From Geminicoccaceae bacterium (GTDB lineage Bacteria > Pseudomonadota > Alphaproteobacteria > Geminicoccales > Geminicoccaceae), in NCBI GenBank assembly GCA_020638465.1, contig JACKIM010000002.1, positions 1,798,001-1,862,000 on the forward strand: DNA of 64,000 bases. The letters are read 5' to 3'. How positions within the stretch are numbered: position 1 is the stretch's first letter; each line of letters starts with the position of its first letter. A program made the position numbers and the translations under genes. Positions 18,487 through 27,330 of the stretch are shown piece by piece. The notes beneath the pieces were generated by a model that saw only the letters and a list, made by a program, of their open reading frames with translations, was not told the DNA's origin and searched no databases.

Positions 18487-19292
18487 ATACGGCATTGTTT
18501 CCGGACGTCGTTGTCAACGGCGAGACCATATCGCGGGCCAGCATCGCGGCCGAAGCCCAGTTCCACCCGGCCCCGAAGGGCAAACCCGGCTTCGCGTGGC
18601 ATGCGGCGGCCCGGGCCCTCGCGGTCAGGGCCCTCCTCATTCAGGAGGCGCGACGGCAGGATCTCGTGGCGGTTCCGGATGACCTCGGCGAAGGCCGACG
18701 CGAAACCGACGAGGATGCGCTCATCCGCGCATTGATCGAGGCGGAACTCGCCGGCACTCCGCTGGACGAGGCCCGGCTTCACGAAGCCTGGGTCAAAAAC
18801 CCCGCCCACTTCCGCTCACCCCCGCTATGGGAGGTATCGCATATCCTGTGCGCCTGCGATCCCGCGAATCCGGTCGCGAAGGCCGACGCCCTGGCTCGTG
18901 CCGGATCACTGGCAACCCGATTGCGTGCAGACCCCGGAGCCTTCGCCCGCCTGGCCAGCGAGGAAAGCGATTGCGGATCAGGTAGCCGGGGTGGATCGCT
19001 GGGCCAGATCGGACCGGGCGACACGCTGCCCGAATTCGAGGCGGCACTGCGCGGCCTCGAAGAGGGACAGGTGACGGCCGACCCTGTCCTCACCCGTCAT
19101 GGCTGGCATCTCATCCGGCTCGATGCGGTTGCCGAAGGGCGTGAGCTTCCCTATGCGGCAGCACGCCCGCGCCTCGCCGAGGCCATGGAGAAGGTCAACT
19201 GGACCCGTGTGTCGCACGAGTTGGTCACCCGCCTCATCGCCGCGGCCGAAATCCGGGGCGTGAGGCTCGATTTCCAGCCCGAAGGCCGGTGA
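18483..19292 (+). CDS. parvulin-type peptidyl-prolyl cis-trans isomerase of the nar operon
   Basis: A 269-residue protein with a helical NifM-like N-terminal region and a C-terminal rotamase (parvulin) domain from about residue 115 to 215: the opening EVSHILCA, the GGSLGQIGPG loop and the closing HGWHLIRLD are all present. Related proteins follow narGHJI in many proteobacteria and are thought to aid folding of nitrate reductase or of its cofactor assembly. No signal peptide is seen, so it acts in the cytoplasm. It is translationally coupled to narI and is the last gene of the operon, ending 3 bp before a convergent gene. Confidence 0.88.
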   Translation: MNTALFPDVVVNGETISRASIAAEAQFHPAPKGKPGFAWHAAARALAVRALLIQEARRQDLVAVPDDLGEGRRETDEDALIRALIEAELAGTPLDEARLHEAWVKNPAHFRSPPLWEVSHILCACDPANPVAKADALARAGSLATRLRADPGAFARLASEESDCGSGSRGGSLGQIGPGDTLPEFEAALRGLEEGQVTADPVLTRHGWHLIRLDAVAEGRELPYAAARPRLAEAMEKVNWTRVSHELVTRLIAAAEIRGVRLDFQPEGR

Positions 19293-19295
19293 CGA

Positions 19296-20552
19296 TCACA
19301 GCCTGAGACCACCGTCCTCACCCGGTTGCGGTGGATCGATGCGCAGGCGGGTCAGCCTGTGCCCGCGGCGTTCGAGCACCGTCACGGTATGGCGACCGAG
19401 TTCGGTACGATGGCCGGTCCCGGGAATGCGACCAATACGGTCCGTGAGCAGGGCTGCCATCGTCGGCTCGTCCTCCGGCAGGTCCCAGTCCATGTGGCGG
19501 TTGATATCGCGCGGTGCCACCCGCCCCTCGACCGTCAGGGCACCGCCGGCGTCCGGCTCCGGCAGCGGCGTCGGCATGTCCCGCTCATCGAGGATTTCGC
19601 CGACGATTTCCTCCATGACATCCTCCAGCGTGACCAGCCCCTTGAGCGTTCCATGCTCGTCGACCACCATGGCAAGATGGCTGTGGCTGGCCTGGAAGGC
19701 CGCGAGTTGGCTTTCGAGCCGGGCCGTTTCGGGCACGAAGGTTACCTCGCGCATGTGGTCCGCCAGCCGGGACGCCGGATCGGCTGCCAGCAGATCACGG
19801 ACATGCAGGAGACCGGTGATGCGGTCGCGGTCTCCCTGCCAAAGGGGAAAGCGGCTGAAGCGGGAATCATTGATCTCCGACTTCGCCTCGCCGACCAAGC
19901 GGTCACCATCGAAGGTTGTCATCATCGAACGATGGGTCATGATCTCGCCAATGGTCATTCGTTCGAGATCCATCACCCCGCGCAGCATCTGCGAGCGCTG
20001 CCGGAATCTGGACGAATAGCCGCGCAACTCGGCAATCCGGGCACGCAGTTCGTCCATGGCCTGATGACCGCCGAACGACGATTCGCGATCGCCGAACAGC
20101 CTGAGGATGGCCCGGACGATCCGCTTGAGAACCGCACTCGGCGGCTCCAGCAGGATGACGAGCGCGCGAAGGGACGGTGCCATCGTCAACGCGAACTTCT
20201 CGCTGTCGCGAATGGCATATGTCTTGGGCAATACCTCGGCGAAGACCACCACCAACACGGTCATGATGACGGTGGCGATCGCCACTCCCACCTCGCCGGT
20301 CAAGTGCAGGAAGACATTGGTGGCCAGCGATGCACTCAGGATGTTGAAGATGTTGTTGGCGATCAGCAGCACCCCGATCAGCCGCTCCTTGTCGTCGAGC
20401 AGGGACGCGAGGATAACTGCCCGACGGTTGCCCTCGCGAGCCATCTGCCGGATTCGCGCTTCCGACAGGGCCGTCACCGCCGTTTCACTGGCGGAAGTCA
20501 TGGCGGAACACAGGATCAGGATCGGAATGGCCGCTGCGGTCACGAGCAGCAT
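19296..20552 (-). CDS. CNNM/CorC (HlyC-family) membrane protein with CBS pair
   Basis: A 418-residue protein with an N-terminal DUF21/CNNM membrane domain (SASETAVTALSEARI, four hydrophobic segments to about residue 140), two CBS domains (about 200-320, including SHLAMVVDEHGTLKGLVTLEDVMEEIVGEI) and a C-terminal CorC_HlyC domain. This family is linked to magnesium and cobalt efflux and to magnesium homeostasis; older annotations call it a hemolysin without good reason. ATG 20552 has GGAGAG upstream. It stands alone, convergent with the nar operon end. Confidence 0.9.
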   Translation of the reverse strand: MLLVTAAAIPILILCSAMTSASETAVTALSEARIRQMAREGNRRAVILASLLDDKERLIGVLLIANNIFNILSASLATNVFLHLTGEVGVAIATVIMTVLVVVFAEVLPKTYAIRDSEKFALTMAPSLRALVILLEPPSAVLKRIVRAILRLFGDRESSFGGHQAMDELRARIAELRGYSSRFRQRSQMLRGVMDLERMTIGEIMTHRSMMTTFDGDRLVGEAKSEINDSRFSRFPLWQGDRDRITGLLHVRDLLAADPASRLADHMREVTFVPETARLESQLAAFQASHSHLAMVVDEHGTLKGLVTLEDVMEEIVGEILDERDMPTPLPEPDAGGALTVEGRVAPRDINRHMDWDLPEDEPTMAALLTDRIGRIPGTGHRTELGRHTVTVLERRGHRLTRLRIDPPQPGEDGGLRL

Positions 20553-20890
20553 GCAGCTCTCCGGGCCGATCGCGGATCAACCGTGACGCTCGCCCGTCGC
20601 CGGTGACGGCAATCGGGGAACGAACCGGCATTCTGACAATCGAGGGATTCGACCAGCGCTTTCATCTCGCCCTTATGACCGGGCGATACCGGCACGGTCA
20701 AGGCAACACCCCAAGCTCCGGTAGCCCCGTGGCGACAGGCCGCGCGGCGCAAAAATGCGTTTTCCGATCATTCATGATTTCCCAAAACGAGAATAATCTT
20801 GTTTTATATCGCGTATTAGTTGATTTAAAATCAGGTTGAGTTGCCCGATGGAAAACATCGCAGGATTGTATCGATCGCCGGAGAGAACCC
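20553..20890. other. 338-bp gene-free region with AT-rich promoter
   Basis: This is the only stretch above 300 bp without a gene. The left 150 bp is ordinary GC-rich DNA upstream of the minus-strand CNNM gene. From about 20750 to 20835 the composition turns sharply AT-rich, unlike the surroundings, with a possible -35 (TTGTTT at 20799) and a -10-like GATTTA 17 nt further on, pointing towards the methyltransferase. I see no further ORF, RNA fold or terminator. Confidence 0.55.
20821..20833. promoter_or_regulatory. AT-rich palindrome in the methyltransferase leader
   Basis: TGATTTAAAATCA is a 6+1+6 perfect palindrome placed over the proposed -10 region, 58 nt before the methyltransferase start. 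It could be a repressor site or chance in AT-rich DNA. Confidence 0.35.
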
Positions 20891-21739
20891 ATGCTCGAAA
20901 TCCAGCACCGCGGCCGCCTCGCCGCCACCAATCAGGCGGAAGATACCGTTCGCCGCTTCTATGACGAGTATGGCTGGCGGGAACAGGACGGCGTAAAGGG
21001 CGAGGATCGCCTCTTCCGCAACTTCTCCGGGGCCTACCGGGCCTATCATGAAGAGAGCACCCGCCGTACGCTGGCCCGGATCGGTCATGGCCAGCGTCTG
21101 CTCATCGTCGGCTGCGGCGACATGCCGGAAAGCCATGTGCGCGCGGCAGCGCAGTTCAGCGAGGTCACCTGCCTCGACATCTCCGGCCGGGCCCTCGATA
21201 TCGCCCAGGCGAAGCTTGGTCCCGAGCATCACTACCTGTTGGGTTCGATCATCGACACCAGGCTGCCGTCAGCCTGTTACGACACCGTCCTGTGTTCGCA
21301 TGTGCTTTATCATCTCGACAGGAACCTGCAGGCACGTGCGGTATGCAACATGCTGGACACGATGAAGCCCGACGGGCGCACGCTCATCATCTATGCCAAC
21401 CCGAGGTCGCTGTTGAAGAACATCGCGGCCGTCGTGCGCCGCCTGACCGGTTCCGTACAACCGCAACGACGTGCGACGGATGCACCCGAACTCTATTACC
21501 ACGCCCATCCGCGCTCGTTCTGGCGGCGATTCCGCACGATCTGCCAGACCCGGACAATCCCGTGGGAAGCCATCGGCAGCTGCGAGGACCGGACCCTGTT
21601 GCGCCATGATGCGATCGCGGCACCTTTCTATCGCTGCGCAAGCTGGATCGAGACGCACGCGCCGTGGATAACCGGCATGATGTGGAAATACTACATTGCG
21701 GAACTGCGATCGAAACCCATTGTTCCCCGGGACAAGTAA
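20891..21739 (+). CDS. class I SAM-dependent methyltransferase, substrate unknown
   Basis: A 282-residue protein. The AdoMet-binding motif I is LLIVGCGDMPES near residue 72, followed by an acidic residue at the end of strand 2 (TCLDIS) and motif DTVLCSHVLYHL near residue 137, as in UbiE/Methyltransf_11 enzymes. The N-terminal VRRFYDEYGWRE segment is like that of methyltransferases acting on lipids or small molecules. ATG 20891 has GGAGAG 6 nt upstream. It is followed 22 bp later by a membrane acyltransferase and the pair probably forms an operon that modifies a surface glycan or lipid; this is inference from the partner only. Confidence 0.8.
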   Translation: MLEIQHRGRLAATNQAEDTVRRFYDEYGWREQDGVKGEDRLFRNFSGAYRAYHEESTRRTLARIGHGQRLLIVGCGDMPESHVRAAAQFSEVTCLDISGRALDIAQAKLGPEHHYLLGSIIDTRLPSACYDTVLCSHVLYHLDRNLQARAVCNMLDTMKPDGRTLIIYANPRSLLKNIAAVVRRLTGSVQPQRRATDAPELYYHAHPRSFWRRFRTICQTRTIPWEAIGSCEDRTLLRHDAIAAPFYRCASWIETHAPWITGMMWKYYIAELRSKPIVPRDK

Positions 21740-21761
21740 TTCGCGATCATCGGCCGGCGGG

Positions 21762-22883
21762 ATGAAAGGCCAGGCCGGTTCCGGCCGCCCGCAACCGGCT
21801 CAGCACCGGCTGGGCGGCCTCGAATGGCTGCGATTTTTTGCCGCCAGTGCGGTTCTCGTCTGGCACTATCAGCATTTCGCATGGGCCGGAGGGATCGGTT
21901 TCGAAGTCGAAGCCCAACCCTTCTATGCACTGTTGGCACCGTTCTACCTCTGGGGAGAACGAGCCGTCGAAGTTTTCTGGTGCCTCAGCGGTTATATCTT
22001 CTTCCAGAGCTACCACGAGCGGATCGCTTCACGACAAGTCGACTTCACCACGTTTGCGGTCTATCGCTTCTCGCGCCTTTACCCGCTGCACATCCTTACC
22101 CTCATCGCAGTCGCCCTGATGCAGGGAATTTACCATCGGCAATTCGGTGAGTATTTCGTCAATATCTACCAGAACGCCTACCATTTCATGCTTCACCTGA
22201 TGTTTGCCGCCCAATGGGGACTGCAGCACGGGCTGGCGTTCAATGCCCCGATCTGGTCGGTATCCCTCGAAATTCCGGTCTACGCGCTGTTCTTTGTACT
22301 GGCCCGCCAGACCGCGGGAGCCCGCACCGTCATCGCCGTCCTCGCATGCCTCGAGCTGTCCGTCCTCCTGGGCTGGGACCTGCTGGCCCGATGCGCGCTT
22401 TACTTTTTCGCCGGCGGCAGTGTGCGCGTCCTATGCCGGGATCTGGCGACGCGCCATGCCCTGAGGATCGCGGCATTCATGGCCATCGTTCTGCTGGCCT
22501 TCACTGTCGTGCGCGAATTCACGGCCATCACGCCACCACGGCTGGTGTTCGATCTGCCATGGACGATGCTGCTGGTCGGCGTCGCCGCCCTGCCGCTGCC
22601 ATTTTTCGCCCGTTCCGAAGGACTGGCGGCAAGTCTGGGCAACCTGACCTATGCCATCTACCTGCTGCATTTCCCGATGCAACTGGCGATTGTTCTCATC
22701 ATGACAAGATTCGACCTTCCGATTGACTACCGCAGCCCCCTTCTGTTCACCGTCTATTTTTCGACCGTCCTCGCCCTGGCGTTCGCGGTATTCCACATGA
22801 TCGAACGACCGGCGCAACAGTCGATTCGAAAGTTGTACATGAATCGTCGGCGCAAGAGAGAGGCGCCCGCCATCCAGACATGA
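21762..22883 (+). CDS. acyltransferase 3 family membrane protein (OafA/YrhL type)
   Basis: A 373-residue protein with about ten hydrophobic segments. Near the N-terminus GLEWLRFFAASAVLVWHYQHF carries the arginine and histidine typical of acyltransferase-3 proteins, which O-acylate extracytoplasmic sugars, lipids or peptidoglycan. ATG 21762 lies 22 bp after the methyltransferase stop; an earlier in-frame TTG overlapping that gene has no family-like sequence behind it. The ribosome site (GGCGGG) is weak, which fits coupling to the gene before. No SGNH domain follows the membrane part. Confidence 0.85.
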   Translation: MKGQAGSGRPQPAQHRLGGLEWLRFFAASAVLVWHYQHFAWAGGIGFEVEAQPFYALLAPFYLWGERAVEVFWCLSGYIFFQSYHERIASRQVDFTTFAVYRFSRLYPLHILTLIAVALMQGIYHRQFGEYFVNIYQNAYHFMLHLMFAAQWGLQHGLAFNAPIWSVSLEIPVYALFFVLARQTAGARTVIAVLACLELSVLLGWDLLARCALYFFAGGSVRVLCRDLATRHALRIAAFMAIVLLAFTVVREFTAITPPRLVFDLPWTMLLVGVAALPLPFFARSEGLAASLGNLTYAIYLLHFPMQLAIVLIMTRFDLPIDYRSPLLFTVYFSTVLALAFAVFHMIERPAQQSIRKLYMNRRRKREAPAIQT

Positions 22884-22891
22884 CGGGCGCC
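22862..22891. terminator. GC-rich hairpin between convergent genes
   Basis: GGCGCCCG and CGGGCGCC form an 8-bp perfect stem with a 14-nt loop across the acyltransferase stop codon. It lacks a T-run, so it is only a weak terminator candidate for either convergent transcript. Confidence 0.3.
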
Positions 22892-22929
22892 CGCAGGTTC
22901 AATGTCGATCACGGCATTCGCCGCAGTCG

Positions 22930-24249
22930 TCAGCCTTCGAGACGGTCGTAGATCGCCTTGATCTTCGCGTGCGCTTCGGCCACCGCATCAGCCGCTGGCA
23001 CCTCGTTCACGATGACCTGCTGGACGGCTTCGGGAATGATGTGAGTCGCCAGGACCTCGCCCGACCCGGCCGTGGGCGCACTCTTGAACGATACCGGGAC
23101 CCCGGTCTCGGCAATCTTGCGGAATTCGTTGAACTGGGGCCGCGAAGTCCACCATGGATCGTCGAACTGCTTGGGATAGACGGGCACGAAACGGCCATTG
23201 GTGTTGAGGATCATCCGGGCGTAATTGTCGGGCTGCATGTAGTAGGCTACCCATCCCTTGGTCAGTTCGGGTTCGGCAGTGCTGTTGAAGATGCCCGTCG
23301 ACCAGGTATCGATCTGATTGATCGCCCCGGCCGGTCCCGCCGGCACGCCGAACAGGCCGGTATTCGCGGCCATCTCGGGGTCCTTGTCGAGCAAATAGGC
23401 ATAGACGGAGGTGGGGTTGTTGATGAAGGCCACCTGGCCCGACTGGAAGGCCTTGTTGTTCCAGGCGGTGTCGGCGTTGCCGACGACGCCCTTGGGGATG
23501 ATCTTGTGCTCGTTGTACATCCTGTCGATGACCTTGAAGCCCTCGACATTGCCCGGGTTGTCGAAGGCGACGTTGCCGTCGTCGTCCGTCGTGTAGCCGC
23601 CGTAGCACCAGAGGAGCTGCATGATGTTGTCGGTGGCGTCGGCGGTCAGGCCCAGATCCATGCCGAAGCCGTAGAAGGGCGGCTGCTGGATGGTCTTGCA
23701 GGTCTCGATGAACTCGTCCCAGGTGGCGGGATAGGCGAGACCAGCCTGTTGCAGGATATCGTTGCGGGCATGCATCGGCCAGGGATTGATGGCGAAGGGC
23801 ACGCCCCAATAGCTGCCGTCCTTGGCGACGGCCCGCAGCGAGCTCTCGAACAGGCCGCCCTCCTCGGCCTTCATGTCCTCGACCATGTCGGTCACGTCCA
23901 TCATGTGCCCCTGGGCACGGTAGAGCTGGACGTAGCTCTCGTAGAGACGCGCGGCGTCGGGCGGGCTGCCGGTCTCGAGGCCGGCGTTGATCTTCGGAAT
24001 GAAGTCGGCATTGGAGACCGTGATGAACGACCCCTCCTCCGGCTTGACCCCGGCGACCTTGAGATATTCGTTGAACAGGGCCTCCGCTTCCTGGTCGGCA
24101 ATCGGCGTGAACATCGGCTGATGCCAGTAGACCAGTCGATGTTCACGCGCCGCATAGGCCGAGTAGGGACGGATGATCATCGGCGCGGCAATCACCGTCG
24201 ATGCCGCGAGGCCGCGCTTCAGCGTGCTGCGTCTCGAAAGTCCAGTCAT
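22930..24249 (-). CDS. ABC transporter sugar-binding protein with Tat signal
   Basis: A 439-residue family 1 extracellular solute-binding protein. The N-terminus has a twin-arginine signal (SRRSTLK at residues 5-11, hydrophobic stretch, then AYA cleavage-like site near 33). The body contains the substrate-lobe tryptophans and the DTAWNNKAFQSGQVAF segment common in carbohydrate-binding proteins. I chose ATG 24249 because GGAGG lies about 9 nt upstream and the Tat motif then sits at the normal place. It is the last gene after the two permeases. The Tat genes are in this same window at 51 kb. The sugar or sugar derivative cannot be named. Confidence 0.88.
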   Translation of the reverse strand: MTGLSRRSTLKRGLAASTVIAAPMIIRPYSAYAAREHRLVYWHQPMFTPIADQEAEALFNEYLKVAGVKPEEGSFITVSNADFIPKINAGLETGSPPDAARLYESYVQLYRAQGHMMDVTDMVEDMKAEEGGLFESSLRAVAKDGSYWGVPFAINPWPMHARNDILQQAGLAYPATWDEFIETCKTIQQPPFYGFGMDLGLTADATDNIMQLLWCYGGYTTDDDGNVAFDNPGNVEGFKVIDRMYNEHKIIPKGVVGNADTAWNNKAFQSGQVAFINNPTSVYAYLLDKDPEMAANTGLFGVPAGPAGAINQIDTWSTGIFNSTAEPELTKGWVAYYMQPDNYARMILNTNGRFVPVYPKQFDDPWWTSRPQFNEFRKIAETGVPVSFKSAPTAGSGEVLATHIIPEAVQQVIVNEVPAADAVAEAHAKIKAIYDRLEG

Positions 24250-24277
24250 GTTCAATCCACCTCCCGTGTGGTTCAGC

Positions 24278-25141
24278 TCAGCCCTTGACGGCACCCATCG
24301 TGAGACCCGTCACGAGCCATCTTTGAAAGATGAAATAGACGATCAGCGGCGGAATCACGGTAAGTACCGTGGAACCCATGATCGGCCCCCAGAAGAACAC
24401 GTCCTCGACGATGAAATCGTTGAGGCCCGTGGGGATCGTGCGCACGGCCGGATCGGAATTGAACACCACCGCATAGAGATACTCGTTCCATGACAGGGTG
24501 AACGAGAAGAACGCGATGACCGCCAGTGCCGGCAGCGAGATCGGCAGGATGATCCGCACCAGCACACCCAGCCGCGAGCACCCATCGACGAGTGCTGCGT
24601 CTTCCAGCTCCTGCGGGATCGACATGAAGAAGCCCATCAGCAGCCAGGTGCAGAACGGCACGGTAAAGCCGAGATAGGCGATCGAAAGGCCGGTAAGCGA
24701 ATTGTCGAGCCCGACTGCCACCATGATCGTGAACAAGGGAATGAACAGCAGCGATTGCGGCACGAGATAGGTGTAGACCATCGCGCGGGCGATCATCGCG
24801 CGCCCGGGAAAATCGAGCCTTGCAATGGAGTAGGCTGCCAGGGAGGCGACGACAACGGTTATCGCCGTTGTCGAGATGGCCGTGAGCATGCTGTTCTTGA
24901 AGAACAGCATGTATTCCGTCTCGAAGAACAGGACCCTGTAGCTTTCGAGAGTCGGCTCCCGCGGCCACAGTGTCGCCGTCGTGCCATAGATTTCCTTGTG
25001 CTGTTTCAGCGAGGTGACGATCATCCAGTAGAAGGGCGCGAGTGTCCAGACGATGAAGACCAGCAACAGGAGATGGCCTGTCCAACGCCACAGGCGTGAC
25101 TGCCCCTCGATGGTACTGGGCATGAAGCTGGTCGTGCTCAT
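24278..25141 (-). CDS. carbohydrate ABC transporter permease (MalG type)
   Basis: A 287-residue inner-membrane permease with six hydrophobic segments. The EAA loop that docks the ATPase is seen as EDAALVDGCSRLGVLVRIILP near residue 179. The C-terminus ends within a transmembrane stretch plus a short tail, as in MalG-type subunits. Its start overlaps the stop of the partner permease by 4 bp, and the binding-protein gene follows 28 bp later. No ATP-binding subunit gene lies on either side. Confidence 0.9.
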   Translation of the reverse strand: MSTTSFMPSTIEGQSRLWRWTGHLLLLVFIVWTLAPFYWMIVTSLKQHKEIYGTTATLWPREPTLESYRVLFFETEYMLFFKNSMLTAISTTAITVVVASLAAYSIARLDFPGRAMIARAMVYTYLVPQSLLFIPLFTIMVAVGLDNSLTGLSIAYLGFTVPFCTWLLMGFFMSIPQELEDAALVDGCSRLGVLVRIILPISLPALAVIAFFSFTLSWNEYLYAVVFNSDPAVRTIPTGLNDFIVEDVFFWGPIMGSTVLTVIPPLIVYFIFQRWLVTGLTMGAVKG

Positions 25142-26091
25142 TTGAAACGGTCCTGCAGCATGCGCCTGGAAAGGAAGATGATCAATATGGCGAGGATCGG
25201 GAAGAACACCATGTTCACCGCCGAACCGATGCCGAGCCTGCTCGCCAGCAGCGCATATTTGTAGGCGAGATTGGGCAGGATCTGCGTGGCGTTCGCCGGA
25301 CCGCCATTGGTCAGCAGGAGAACGAAAACCACATTTGTCGATGTCCAGATCGTCGAGAGCATCACCACGACGGTAAAGACCGGGCGCATCGACGGCACGG
25401 TGATGTTCCAGAACTCCTGCATCCGGTTGGCGCCATCGATGCGGGCCGCCTCGTAGAGTTCCTTGGGAATGGCCTTCAGGCCGGCCAGGAAGCTCATCGT
25501 GTAGAAGGGTGTCCCCGACCAGACGACAACGGCCACGATTGAGCCCATCGCATAGTGGCGGTCACCGGTCCAGGAAATGACATCCGAGATGAGGCCAAGC
25601 GAGAACAGGATATGGTTCAGCATTCCGCTGAAATCGTCATAGATCCAGCGCCAGTTGAGCGATGCCACCACCGATGGCACGGCCCAGGGAATGAACAGGA
25701 TCGTCTTGTAGATGAAGTTCAGCGGCCGATCATATGCGAGCACCATGGCCATGGCGAGACCGATGACGAATTTGATGGCCACCGCGAAGATCGTGTAGAC
25801 GAACGTATTGTAGATGACTTGCGAGAACTTCGCATCGCCGAACAGTTCACGATAATTGGCCAATCCGACAAAAGTGGCCGGAGCGCCTGCCATCTTGTCA
25901 TTGAAACTCAGCCATATCGCCGACAGGAACGGATAAACGACCGTGAAACTCAGGATGATCAGCGCGGGCGCGAGGAAGAGATAGGCCAGAACCCGGCGAT
26001 CATTGAGCAGCAATGTCAAACGCGAGACATCGGCATGCTCGACGGTGCCATTCGTTGACGGGCCTGCCGCTTTGACATCAGCCAAGAACAT
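25138..26091 (-). CDS. carbohydrate ABC transporter permease (MalF type)
   Basis: A 317-residue permease with six hydrophobic segments and the EAA loop ELYEAARIDGANRMQEFWNITVP near residue 215. It is first in the transporter operon. Start choice is open: ATG 26091 is directly adjacent to GGGGAGG (no spacer), whereas an in-frame TTG at 26085 has that same site at the usual 6-nt distance and may be the real start, removing two residues. Reading further upstream to 26502 gives sequence with no permease character. Confidence 0.88.
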   Translation of the reverse strand: MFLADVKAAGPSTNGTVEHADVSRLTLLLNDRRVLAYLFLAPALIILSFTVVYPFLSAIWLSFNDKMAGAPATFVGLANYRELFGDAKFSQVIYNTFVYTIFAVAIKFVIGLAMAMVLAYDRPLNFIYKTILFIPWAVPSVVASLNWRWIYDDFSGMLNHILFSLGLISDVISWTGDRHYAMGSIVAVVVWSGTPFYTMSFLAGLKAIPKELYEAARIDGANRMQEFWNITVPSMRPVFTVVVMLSTIWTSTNVVFVLLLTNGGPANATQILPNLAYKYALLASRLGIGSAVNMVFFPILAILIIFLSRRMLQDRFK

Positions 26092-26185
26092 CCTCCCCGA
26101 TCTTCTTGTTCCGTTGTTGTAAGGGCTAACGGACCCGAGGCCATCTGCCAAGCCATTTGGTGACTTTGTTCGACACCGTGCGGCT

Positions 26186-27328
26186 TCAGGCGTCTTCGTC
26201 ATTGCGGAACGGCAGGCTGCGACGCAATTCCCCGATCTGCAGATCCATCTCGGCCCACTCGCTCTCGACAAAGCGGCGTACCGGATGACGCAACCCCGGG
26301 TCGCGGATCCAGTGCGCACTGTGCGTGAATACCGGCTCATAGCCGCGTTGCAGCTTGTGCGGCCCCTGTGCACCGGCCTCGACCCGCTCGATGCCGTGAG
26401 CGATGGCAAACTCGATGGCCCGATAGTAGCAGGTCTCGAAATGGAGGAAGCGGTAGTCGTCGAGGCACCCCCAGACCCGGCCATAGAGTGTGGTTCCGTC
26501 ACGCAGGTTCAAGGCGGCGGCCACCATCTGTTCACCGCTGTATACAGCGACCAGGACGATGGTCTGCGGCATCTGCGCACCGAGCATGGTGAAGAATTCG
26601 GGCGTCAGGTAGGCCTGTCCCCAGCGCTTGTCGACGGTAGCGAGATAGAACGGATAGAACTCGCGCATCACCCCCGGTGTGATACGATCACCGGCAAGGC
26701 ATTCGAAGCGCAGGCCGGTTTCGGCAACCTCCCGGCGTTCGCGGCGAATCATCTTGCGTTTGGCACTCTTCAAGGAATCGAGAAAGTCGTCGAAGTCGCC
26801 GTAGCCGCGGTTGTGCCAGTGAAACTGGATGCCCCGGCGATGGATGAACCCCGCTTCGGCAAGGGCCACGGCCTCGTTCTCGCCGCAGAACGTCACGTGC
26901 AGCGAGGAGACCGGCATCTGCTCGGCCGCCTGACGCAACCCTGCGGCCAGTTCGGCCCGGTGACGACTCGTCAGCAGCCGCGGCCCCGGTACCGGCGAAA
27001 ACGGCACGGCTGACTGCAACTTCGGATAGTAGCGCCCGCCGGCCCTTTCGTAGGCGTCCGCCCATCCCCAGTCGAACACATACTCGCCATAGGAATGCGA
27101 TTTGACATAAAGCGGCGCCGCGCCCACCGTGCCTTCGTCGTCCTGCAGCAACAGATGGACCGGCTGCCAGCCCGTTCGCAACGAGGCGGATCCGCTTTCC
27201 TCCATGATCCGCAGGAACCGGTGCGACACGAACGGGTTGGCCGTAGGACACAGGCCGTCCCAGTGGCTTTCGCCGACCTTGTCGATCCCCTCCGCGAGCT
27301 CGATGCGCAAGGCCTTCCCTTCGCCCAA
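26186..27328 (-). CDS. DUF482/GNAT-fold family protein
   Basis: A 380-residue protein of the DUF482 (peptidogalycan biosynthesis-like, FemAB/GNAT-fold) family. Recognisable stretches include WDGLCPTANPFVSHRFL near residue 24, GYGDFDDFLDSLKSAKRKMIRRER near 173, and a C-terminal EAGAQGPHKLQRGYEP near 317 that is a hallmark of the family. No biochemical role is established; the fold suggests acyl or aminoacyl transfer. It starts 2 bp after the RidA stop, probably as TTG 27328; TTG 27310 is also possible. The coupling with RidA is close, so the two are likely co-translated. Confidence 0.82.
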   Translation of the reverse strand: MGEGKALRIELAEGIDKVGESHWDGLCPTANPFVSHRFLRIMEESGSASLRTGWQPVHLLLQDDEGTVGAAPLYVKSHSYGEYVFDWGWADAYERAGGRYYPKLQSAVPFSPVPGPRLLTSRHRAELAAGLRQAAEQMPVSSLHVTFCGENEAVALAEAGFIHRRGIQFHWHNRGYGDFDDFLDSLKSAKRKMIRRERREVAETGLRFECLAGDRITPGVMREFYPFYLATVDKRWGQAYLTPEFFTMLGAQMPQTIVLVAVYSGEQMVAAALNLRDGTTLYGRVWGCLDDYRFLHFETCYYRAIEFAIAHGIERVEAGAQGPHKLQRGYEPVFTHSAHWIRDPGLRHPVRRFVESEWAEMDLQIGELRRSLPFRNDEDA

Positions 27329-27330
27329 GC

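Noticed and set aside
19296..20552. hemolysin annotation for the CNNM/CorC protein
   Set aside because: Domain order is CNNM-CBS-CBS-CorC_HlyC, an ion-homeostasis family; there is no support for haemolytic activity.
26533..26546. CGCTGTATACAGCG palindrome resembling the site at 30199
   Set aside because: It lies deep inside the DUF482 coding sequence (Ala-Val-Tyr codons); GTATAC occurs several times in coding DNA here, so I do not call it an operator.
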